NCBI RefSeq assembly: GCF_012932365.1
Contig: NZ_JAAIIH010000013.1
Span: 1 to 64,000 of the forward strand
DNA from: Bifidobacterium moraviense
GTDB lineage: Bacteria > Actinomycetota > Actinomycetes > Actinomycetales > Bifidobacteriaceae
DNA: 64,000 bases
Reading direction: 5' to 3'
Part shown: piece after piece, positions 51,656 through 58,439 of the stretch
Numbering within the stretch: position 1 is the stretch's first letter
How the letters are laid out: each line of letters begins with the position of its first letter
Notes under the pieces: generated by a model
Seen by the model: the letters and a program-made list of their open reading frames with translations, nothing else
Told to the model about the DNA's origin: nothing
The model's database searches: none
Position numbers and translations under genes: made by a program

Positions 51656-52918
51656 ATGACCGACTTCATCTACGCCAATCCCGTGTCCGACGACCCGTCC
51701 GGCTACGCCGCCGGCCTGCAGGCGCTGCTCGACCGCTGCTCCGGCGAAGGCGGCGGCACCGTGTCCGTCACCGCCCCCGGCGTGCACCTGTGCGACGGAC
51801 TGCGCCTGCGCAGCCGCGTGACGCTCGAGCTCGCCGAGGGCGTCACGCTCAGGGCCAGCGGCGACGAATCCACGTACGAGCACCGCCCCGGCCCGTTCGA
51901 GCTCAACGCCAACGAGACGCCCATCTGCGCGTTCGTCCACGGCAAGGGGCTCACCGGCGCGGCCATCCGCGGCAAAGGCGTGATCGACGGCAACTACGAG
52001 CGCTTCGTCCTGCCCGGGCAGGGCCCCGAGGTGCAGCACATCGCCACGTTCGCGTATCCGCGTCCCATGACCGTCTACCTCGAGGACTGCGAGGACGCCG
52101 TCATCGAGGGCGTGACCGTGGGCAACTCGCCGTTCTGGACCATCCATCTGGTCGGCTGCCGCAACACGGTGGTGCGCGACGTGGCCATCCGCAACGAGAT
52201 GCGCATGCCCAACACCGACGGCATCGACGTGGACCGCTGCGACAACACGCTCATCGAGCGCTGCGACATCGTCACCGGCGACGACGGCGTGTGCCCCAAG
52301 TGCACCGAGGAGACCGCGCGCTACGGCGGCTGTTCCAACCTCACGGTGCGCGACTGCCGGATCGTCACCCGCAGCTCCGCCGTCAAGCTCGGCTCGTCCA
52401 GCTTCGCCGACTTCGAGAACATGACGTTCGAGCGCCTCACGATCCGCGACTCGAACCGCGGCCTGGCGTTCCAGCTGCGCGACCCGGGCTCGGCGCGCAA
52501 CATCGTGTTCCGCGACGTGACGATCACCACGGCCACGTTCTCGCGCGAATGGTGGGGCTCCGCCGAGGCGATCTACCTGACGATCCTGCCGCGCACCGAC
52601 GCCACGGACATGACCGGACGCGTGATCGAACACGTGCGCTTCGAGCGGGTGACCGGCACCTGCGGGCTGCCGGTGGTGGCCGTGGGCCATGCGCCCGGCG
52701 CGATCCGCGACGTGACGCTCGACGGCGTGGAACTCGAGGCGAGCGGCGGCGCGGGCGGCGACGGCGATGCGGGCGGTGCCGGCGCGGACGGCGTCTCGTA
52801 CGACGTGGACGTGCGCCCGTGGCGCGGCGGCGACGCCAAGGTGCCGGTGCCCGCCGCGGACATGCTGGGCGACGGTCCCGCGTTCCGCAGGGAGGCGTGC
52901 CGCATCCGCTTCCGGTGA
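51656..52918 (+). CDS. GH28-family enzyme, atypical active site
   Basis: A protein of 420 residues without signal peptide. It has the beta-helix repeats and GH28 motifs PNTDGIDVD and TGDDGVCPK, then VTRSSAVKLGSSS where classical members have GHG. FQLRDPGSARNIVF and a Gly/Ala/Asp-rich insertion (about residues 365-378) follow. Compared with the enzyme at 31683 it shares the missing histidine. Cytoplasmic action on short galacturonides is likely. ATG follows AAGGAAGGA; it is 64 bp after the GRP transporter, so probably in one operon with it. Confidence 0.83.
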   Translation: MTDFIYANPVSDDPSGYAAGLQALLDRCSGEGGGTVSVTAPGVHLCDGLRLRSRVTLELAEGVTLRASGDESTYEHRPGPFELNANETPICAFVHGKGLTGAAIRGKGVIDGNYERFVLPGQGPEVQHIATFAYPRPMTVYLEDCEDAVIEGVTVGNSPFWTIHLVGCRNTVVRDVAIRNEMRMPNTDGIDVDRCDNTLIERCDIVTGDDGVCPKCTEETARYGGCSNLTVRDCRIVTRSSAVKLGSSSFADFENMTFERLTIRDSNRGLAFQLRDPGSARNIVFRDVTITTATFSREWWGSAEAIYLTILPRTDATDMTGRVIEHVRFERVTGTCGLPVVAVGHAPGAIRDVTLDGVELEASGGAGGDGDAGGAGADGVSYDVDVRPWRGGDAKVPVPAADMLGDGPAFRREACRIRFR

Positions 52919-52952
52919 CCGCCGCGGCATGGCATTTGCGTGCCGGTTGGGC

Positions 52953-53044
52953 GGGTATCTGCAGAGTCGGGGTGATTTTCCGAGGTCTGCGGGCAGATAT
53001 CTGCCGACGGAAGGCGAAAAGTACCCCTGACTCTGCAGATACCC
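52953..53044. repeat. Nested palindromic element, 92-bp deleted copy 3
   Basis: The left end (GGGTATCTGCAGAGTCGGGG, then the segment up to GCAGATATCTGC) is joined directly to the right end (CGACGGAAGGCGAAAAGTAC up to GATACCC) of the full element. The junction falls in the shared inner word GCAGATATCTGC/GCAGATACCTGC, so one recombination between the inner arms explains it. Confidence 0.85.
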
Positions 53045-53199
53045 CGTTCGGGTGGTGCGCGGACGCGGTGTGATGCGCCTCGCCGCCGACGAGACGCCCC
53101 GTCCGGGCGGTCGGTGGTCGGTCTGCGGGCGGGCTCGATGCCGCGTGCGACGGAACGGCAGGCCGGCGGTCCGCCGACGATTTGTCCCTACGGTCATTC

Positions 53200-53340
53200 G
53201 CGGCAGCGTTGCGGCCGACGGCCGGATTGCGGGGCCATGCATGGGCTTTCGGTGGCCATCCGTCGCAACGTTGCGATGATGAGCCAAGTTGTGGTTCTTT
53301 CGGAGACTCTTCGTTGGTCGTCTGTCGCAACGTTGCGATG
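53200..53340. repeat. 62-bp repeat family, three cores
   Basis: Cores begin at 53204 (CAGCGTTGCGG, degenerate), 53266 and 53328 (CAACGTTGCGATGA), again with steps of exactly 62 bp. Confidence 0.85.
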
Positions 53341-53482
53341 AGTGGAGAGGTGCGGTGAGCGGAGGGGCGCGATGAGTGGGGCGTTGCGATGAGTGGAGAC
53401 GTCGCGCGATGATGCGTCAGGGCCGACGCCCGACGAGGCGGGACCGGCGGCCCGTCGCGGCGCCCGCCCGTCCCGCATCGTG

Positions 53483-53523
53483 TGCAACGATTGACGCGGC
53501 ACATGGTTCGCTGATCGTACAAT
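53483..53523 (+). promoter_or_regulatory. Promoter of the third LacI gene with a partial operator match
   Basis: TACAAT (53518-53523) lies 7 nt before the ATG at 53531, suggesting a leaderless transcript. Upstream, TGCAACGATTGACG (53483-53496) matches the first 11 bases of the uxaC operator candidate (TGCAACGATTGGCAA), which would suit autoregulation. Confidence 0.5.
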
Positions 53524-53530
53524 GAACGGT

Positions 53531-54607
53531 ATGGCAGATCAGGTGAAGGCCGCCGCGGGCGGCGAGGACGAGTCCGTGGATCCGAAGACCCCGACCGAGG
53601 CGGCCTCGACCCCGGAGGCTCCGGAGACCCCGGCCAAGGTGACCATCCGCGACGTGGCGAAGCTGGCCGGCGTCTCGCCGTCCACGGTCTCGCGCGCGTT
53701 CGCCAAGCCGGACCGCGTGTCCGCCGCCACCACCAAGCGCATCTTCGCGGCGGCCGACCGGCTCGGTTATCACGCGGAGCCGGTGGAGACCGTGCCGAGC
53801 CGCGGCCAGCGCGGGCTCATCGCCATCATCGTGCCGGACATCGCCAACGAGTTCTTCTCCGACATCATCCGCGGCGTGGAGCGCGAGTGCGCCACGCACG
53901 GCCTGGCGCTCATCGTCTCCGAGTCGCGCGAGAACGCCTCGATGGAGCGCGCCGCGTTCGACAAGGTCGTGGGCTACGCCGACGGCGTGATCCTTACCTC
54001 CTCGCGCATGCCGGACGCCATGATCCGCAAGTGCGCGCAGTCGCGCCCGGTGGTGGTGGTCAATCGCGCGGTGCGCGGCGTGCCGAGCGTGCTCATCGAC
54101 AACGCGCCCGGCGTGGAGCAGGCCATCGAGTACCTGCACGGCCGCGGCGTGGAGGGCGTCACGTACCTTGACGGCCCGGCCGTCTCGTGGTCGGTGGGCG
54201 TGCGTTGGAACACCATCGCCGCCGCCTGCCGCGCGCACGAGATGGACGTGCATCGCCTGTGGCCCGGTTCGCCCACGTTCGAGGGCGGCTTCGCCTTCGC
54301 GGACAAGTTCATGCAGCATCCCACGCAGGCGGTGATCGCGCACAACGACCTCATGGCCATCGGCTTCATGGCGGCCATGCGTCGCCGCGGCATGGAGGCG
54401 CCGCGCGACTTCCGGATCATCGGCTTCGACGACGACATCGTGGCGCGCGTGAGCGAGCCGACGCTGACGTCGATCCGCGTCTCGCTGCCCATCCTCGCCG
54501 CGCGCGCCGCGCGACTGCTGTTCGCGCGCATCAACGGCGAGCATCAGGATGCGGAGGTGTTCCGCGTGCCCTCGTCGCTCGTGCTGCGCGGCAGCACCGG
54601 GCGCTGA
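53531..54607 (+). CDS. LacI-family transcriptional regulator, candidate uronate-regulon repressor
   Basis: A protein of 358 residues. A 36-residue Glu/Thr/Pro-rich leader precedes the HTH KVTIRDVAKLAGVSPSTVSR. The effector domain includes GLIAIIVPDIANEFFSDIIR and ends FRIIGFDDDIVARVSEPTLT. The ATG at 53531 is preferred over 53522 because TACAAT stands exactly 7 nt before it. It lies directly upstream of the aldolase/TIM/uxaC genes, and its promoter carries a partial copy of the operator found before uxaB, uxaC and two binding-protein genes. That makes it the leading candidate for the regulator of this set; the evidence is positional and by motif only. Confidence 0.87.
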   Translation: MADQVKAAAGGEDESVDPKTPTEAASTPEAPETPAKVTIRDVAKLAGVSPSTVSRAFAKPDRVSAATTKRIFAAADRLGYHAEPVETVPSRGQRGLIAIIVPDIANEFFSDIIRGVERECATHGLALIVSESRENASMERAAFDKVVGYADGVILTSSRMPDAMIRKCAQSRPVVVVNRAVRGVPSVLIDNAPGVEQAIEYLHGRGVEGVTYLDGPAVSWSVGVRWNTIAAACRAHEMDVHRLWPGSPTFEGGFAFADKFMQHPTQAVIAHNDLMAIGFMAAMRRRGMEAPRDFRIIGFDDDIVARVSEPTLTSIRVSLPILAARAARLLFARINGEHQDAEVFRVPSSLVLRGSTGR

Positions 54608-55046
54608 TCCGCTCCGGCGCCGGGCCGGCCGGGCGCCGGCCGGGCACTGGCGGACACGGCACGGCGGACGCGTGCCGTGCGCGACACGCGCGGCCGGTAC
54701 AACGCTGAAACGAACATCGTAAATGTTCATTTCCTGTTCATGTTGACGCCAATGCACATGTTCGGTGTGCGATCGCTCACCTAATCGCACGGTTTCGCTC
54801 GCGGATGTTCGCTTTCGTGCGCCGGTGCGGCAAACGGTGGCTCGCAATGCGTCCGTAACGTGTGGTGGCGGTAGGGTTGGGCCGTGTCGGGCGGGGCGGA
54901 AGACCTTCGGGAGCCGTCTCGGATGTGCGATCGAACCGCGCAGGGTTCCGTTTCCTGCATGTGAGATGTAACATCGAATCGTTCATGACCGGCATGGCGA
55001 CCGTCCCCACGGACGGTCGAGACGACCAACGAAAGCGGGGAGCGAC
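54608..55046. other. Intergenic region upstream of the aldolase operon
   Basis: No gene. It contains the palindromic cluster 54712-54780. From about 54800 to 55030 there is no recognised element apart from a purine-rich stretch before the aldolase start. Confidence 0.5.
54712..54780. promoter_or_regulatory. Repeated ATGTTC half-sites and a GCGATCGC palindrome upstream of the aldolase operon
   Basis: GAACAT-N5-ATGTTC (54712-54728) is a perfect inverted repeat; further TGTTCATG and ACATGTTC words follow to 54763. GTGTGCGATCGCTCAC (54765-54780) is a palindrome with one mismatch. A TTGACG -35-like word lies at 54743-54748. The region is AT-rich compared with its flanks, as expected of a regulated promoter. 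Confidence 0.5.
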
Positions 55047-56069
55047 ATGGTGTTCGCGATGACGACCAACGCACTGAAGGGCATGCTCAGGGACGCGCAC
55101 GAGCACGGGTACGCGTACCCGGCCATCAACGTGAGCAACCTCGACACCGGCATCGCCGCCATGGCGGGACTCGAGCAGGCGAAGTCCGCCGGGTTCATCC
55201 AGATCAGCGTGGGCGCGGCCAAGCAGGCCGGTCCCACCGGCGACCCGGTGGAGGGCTCCATCATCCTGGGACGCACCCTGCGCGATCTGCGCAAGGCCCA
55301 GCACGTCCCGATCGCCATCCACACCGACCACTGCCACGCCGACATGGTGGACGCGTGGCTCGTCCCGCTGCTCAGGGAGCTCAAGGTCCTCAAGGACGCC
55401 GGCGAGGAGAAGATCTTCGACTCGTTCATGTTCGACGGCTCGCACGACGAGATCCACGACAACGTGGCCACCATCCGGCGTCTCCTGCCGCTCGTCAGGG
55501 ACGTCGACGGCGTGCTGGAGGTCGAGGCCGGCGGCAAGTGGGGCGGCATGGAGGACGGCGTGGCCGACAAGGCCGTGTTCTCCACCCCGGAGGACGTCAA
55601 GGAGATCCAGCGCACGTTCGAGGACGCCGGCCTCACCGCCGACGACTACCTGCTGGCCGTCGCCTTCGGCAACGCGCACGGCACCGCCGTGGTGCCGGAC
55701 CTCCACCCCGAGCTGCTCAGCGAGATCGCCGAGAAGACCGGCGAGCGCAACCTGTACGTGTTCCACGGCGGCTCCGGTTCCCCGGACGACGACGTGCGCG
55801 CCGCGGTCGCCAACGGCGTCGTCAAGATGAACGTGGACACCGACACGCAGTACGCCTACACCGCCGGCGTGGACGGGTTCCTCACGGACGCGAACGGCGT
55901 GCAGCGCTCGCACCGCGAGGGCAAGAAGTTCTTCGACCCGCGCCACTGGAACGCCGCGGGCCGCAAGTCGATGACCGCCAAGGTCGTCGAGGTCGCCGAA
56001 CTGCTCGGCTCCGCCGGGCGCGCCGAGGCCGTCGAGTACCGCTCGGTGCTCGACCCCGTCGTCGCCTGA
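55047..56069 (+). CDS. Class II fructose-bisphosphate aldolase-type enzyme
   Basis: A protein of 340 residues. The zinc-binding HTDHCH (H92, H95 region), the later FGNAHGTAVVP and FHGGSGSPDDDVRAAVANGV, and VKMNVDTDTQYAYT are those of class II FBP aldolases. It condenses or cleaves DHAP with glyceraldehyde 3-phosphate; tagatose-bisphosphate specificity cannot be excluded. ATG follows GGGGAG. It is the first gene of a tight run with a histidine phosphatase and a TIM, in front of uxaC. A regulated, catabolic copy rather than the housekeeping one seems likely. Confidence 0.9.
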   Translation: MVFAMTTNALKGMLRDAHEHGYAYPAINVSNLDTGIAAMAGLEQAKSAGFIQISVGAAKQAGPTGDPVEGSIILGRTLRDLRKAQHVPIAIHTDHCHADMVDAWLVPLLRELKVLKDAGEEKIFDSFMFDGSHDEIHDNVATIRRLLPLVRDVDGVLEVEAGGKWGGMEDGVADKAVFSTPEDVKEIQRTFEDAGLTADDYLLAVAFGNAHGTAVVPDLHPELLSEIAEKTGERNLYVFHGGSGSPDDDVRAAVANGVVKMNVDTDTQYAYTAGVDGFLTDANGVQRSHREGKKFFDPRHWNAAGRKSMTAKVVEVAELLGSAGRAEAVEYRSVLDPVVA

Positions 56070-56138
56070 CGCCTCGCTTCGCCGCACGTCGCACCATCAG
56101 CACCAACACCACCATCATCAAGGGAGATGCATCACCAC

Positions 56139-56792
56139 ATGACCGGACAGCTTTACCTTCTCCGCCACGGACAGACCTACTGGGCCCTCTCGGGGCAGCA
56201 CACCGGACTCGCCGACGTGCCGCTCACCGCCAAGGGCGTGGAGCAGGCCGCGGACGCCGGAATCCGCGTCAAGGCGCGCCACCCCGGCGACTTCGCCGCC
56301 GTCTACGTCTCGCCGCTGCTGCGCGCCCAGCAGACCGCCGAGGCCGCGGGGCTCGACGCGGAGACGCTCGACGACCTGCACGAATGGGACTACGGGCGCG
56401 CCGAGGGCCGCACGCGCGCCGACCTGTCCGCCGCGCTCGGACGCCCCTGGGACCTGTGGGAGGACGGCCCGGCCGTGCTGCCGCGCGAGCTGGGCGGCGA
56501 GCGCGTGGAGACGCTGCCCGACGGCACGCCCGTGACCGTGGCCGGCAAGGACGGCGAGACGCTCGACGAGGTGTACGCGCGCGCCGGCCGCGTGGTCGCC
56601 AGGGTGCGCCCGCTCATCGACGAGGGGCGGGACGTGCTGCTGGTGGCGCACTCGCACATCATCCGCGAGGTGACCGTCGCGTGGCTCGGCCTGCCGGGCA
56701 TCGCCGGACGCAGCCTCGAACTCGGCACCGCGCAGTTCTCGGTGCTGGGCGTGCACAAGGGCCAGCCCGTCATCCAGCACTGGGGGCTGTGA
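56139..56792 (+). CDS. Histidine phosphatase superfamily protein (phosphoglycerate mutase-like)
   Basis: A protein of 217 residues. It has the phosphohistidine motif LLRHGQT, the SPLLRAQQTAEAAGL segment, the acid in DLHEWDYGRAEGRT, and the second histidine in VAHSHIIREV. The arrangement fits small phosphatases or cofactor-dependent phosphoglycerate mutases; the short length and lack of long mutase loops favour a phosphatase. ATG 56139 is 12 nt from AGGGAG; ATG 56127 is too close to it. Its TGA overlaps the TIM start (TGATG), so the two are coupled. Between an FBP aldolase and TIM it could act on a triose or hexose phosphate, for example fructose 1,6-bisphosphate. Confidence 0.85.
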   Translation: MTGQLYLLRHGQTYWALSGQHTGLADVPLTAKGVEQAADAGIRVKARHPGDFAAVYVSPLLRAQQTAEAAGLDAETLDDLHEWDYGRAEGRTRADLSAALGRPWDLWEDGPAVLPRELGGERVETLPDGTPVTVAGKDGETLDEVYARAGRVVARVRPLIDEGRDVLLVAHSHIIREVTVAWLGLPGIAGRSLELGTAQFSVLGVHKGQPVIQHWGL

Positions 56793-58249
56793 TGCCCGCA
56801 CGTCCCCGCCGCCGGCCCCTGGTGATGGGCAACTGGAAGATGAACCTCAACCATCGCGAGGCCGCGCGCTGGATGGTCGACTACTCGGGCATGAACGACG
56901 ACTGGGAGCGGCGCATGGCCGCCTCCGGCCAGCCGCTCGACCGGCCCGAGATCGGCATCCTGCCGCCGTTCACCTCCATCCAGTCGTTCATCGACACCAT
57001 CGACGAGCGCGGCATGGACGGGGACCTCGCGGTGGGCGCGCAGACCGTGAGCGACGTGGCCAAGGGCGCCTACACCGGCGACATCTCGGCCGACATGCTC
57101 TCCGCACTCGGCTGCAGATACGTGCTGGTGGGCCACTCCGAGCAACGGCGCTACCACCCGGAGGACGACGACACGTTCGCCACGAAGATGCGCGTGGTGC
57201 TCGACAACGGCATGCTGCCGATCCTGTGCATCGGCGAGACCGCGCTCGGCCGCGAGCACGGCATCGGCATCGACTACGCGCTGCGCCAGCTCGCCGAGGC
57301 CGTCAGCCGGATGAGCTGCGAGGACATGAGGCGCGTCACCATCGCCTACGAGCCGGTGTGGAGCATCGGCACCGGCAACGTGCCGGACCTCAACGTCATC
57401 GAGTCGGCGCTTGCGGACATCCGTGACTTCATCAACGCGTCGTTCGGCGCGGACATCGCCGCGGACGTGCGCATCCTGTACGGCGGCTCGGTCAAGCCCG
57501 ACAACGCCGCCGCGATCATCCGCCTCAACGACATCGACGGCTTCCTGGTGGGCGGCGCGAGCCTGGACCCGCGCTCGTTCGCCAAGATCTGTCACCGCGT
57601 CGCCGAGTCGTCGGTCAACCGCCGCCAGCGTCCGGCTTCGCGCGGGTTCAAGCGCCCGGGGCGCATGACGATCGCCGAGTTCGAGCACCCGGATCTCGAG
57701 CCCGCCCGCCGCGCGCTCGCCGCCGACGTGGCGCGCGACTTCCCCGATTCGCATTCGTGGCGTCTCTCGCTCGCTCTGGCCGCCTACCGCACCGCCGGAT
57801 TCGCGTGGCTGGAGGTGATGGCCGTGCAGGAGCTCATCGAGGCGGTGGACGCCGCCGGCACGCGCATCGAGGAGGGCCCGGACATGCTGCGCGACATCAT
57901 CTGGGATTCGCGCCGGCTCATCATCGAGGCCATGATGGCGTTGGTGGAGCGCGACGCCGTGCAGGGCATGTATTCGGTGGAGCAGTGGCTCGTGTCCTCC
58001 GATCCGCGGCTCACGCACGACGAGCGCTGCAAGCGTCTGGTGCAGTGCTACGCCTCGAGCACGTGCGAGCGCGCGTGGCGCATGTTCGCGTCCGACGAGC
58101 CGTACGAGGCGTTCAGCACGGCGTTCATGGAAGGCTATCTCTCCTGCGACGCGAACACGGACAACCGCCGGTGGCGCCGGCGCGGCATCGACCGCTACAA
58201 GACGCGCCCGTGGTTCCCGAACCACGGCGACGGCACCGAGGAGGTGTAG
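56792..58249 (+). CDS. Triosephosphate isomerase with an unrecognised C-terminal extension
   Basis: A protein of 485 residues; usual TIMs have about 250. Residues 10-275 are a complete TIM: GNWKMN (N14, K16), GHSEQRRY with H115, AYEPVWSIGTG with E187, and the phosphate loops LYGGSVKPDN and LVGGASL. A basic linker (RRQRPASRGFKRPGR) leads to residues 292-485, a mostly helical region rich in Trp, Arg and acidic residues (FAWLEVMAVQELIEAVD, CERAWRMFASDEPYEAF, DRYKTRPWFPN). I do not recognise this part. No stop codon or clear ribosome site separates the two, though an internal start at M292 is possible. Coupled to the phosphatase gene by TGATG. Confidence 0.88.
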   Translation: MPARPRRRPLVMGNWKMNLNHREAARWMVDYSGMNDDWERRMAASGQPLDRPEIGILPPFTSIQSFIDTIDERGMDGDLAVGAQTVSDVAKGAYTGDISADMLSALGCRYVLVGHSEQRRYHPEDDDTFATKMRVVLDNGMLPILCIGETALGREHGIGIDYALRQLAEAVSRMSCEDMRRVTIAYEPVWSIGTGNVPDLNVIESALADIRDFINASFGADIAADVRILYGGSVKPDNAAAIIRLNDIDGFLVGGASLDPRSFAKICHRVAESSVNRRQRPASRGFKRPGRMTIAEFEHPDLEPARRALAADVARDFPDSHSWRLSLALAAYRTAGFAWLEVMAVQELIEAVDAAGTRIEEGPDMLRDIIWDSRRLIIEAMMALVERDAVQGMYSVEQWLVSSDPRLTHDERCKRLVQCYASSTCERAWRMFASDEPYEAFSTAFMEGYLSCDANTDNRRWRRRGIDRYKTRPWFPNHGDGTEEV

Positions 58250-58302
58250 GTGCGGCGTCCGGCCGCGGAACCCGCCGGGGGAGGGGCGTCGGAGCCCGTT
58301 CC

Positions 58303-58317
58303 TGCAACGATTGGCAA
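58303..58317 (+). promoter_or_regulatory. Operator candidate TGCAA-CGAT-TGGCAA (uxaC)
   Basis: Fourth copy of the 15-bp pattern. A CATACT -10-like word lies at 58347-58352, between the site and the uxaC start at 58440. It implies that uxaC has its own promoter in addition to any read-through from TIM. Confidence 0.65.
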
Positions 58318-58439
58318 CCGGTCCGTGCGCGGCGCGCGCACGGCGTCATACTGGATGCTGCGAAGTACATTTCCCGTGCCTGCGCCGCGCGAGACGTGGT
58401 GGTGCGGCGGCCGGGATCCATCGGCAAAGGAGTCGAAGC

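Larger units (their letters stand above)
52919..53530. other. Intergenic region with two repeat families
   Basis: No gene. It contains the deleted palindromic element (52953-53044), three 62-bp-spaced cores (53204-53340) and the promoter of the third LacI gene. Confidence 0.65.
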
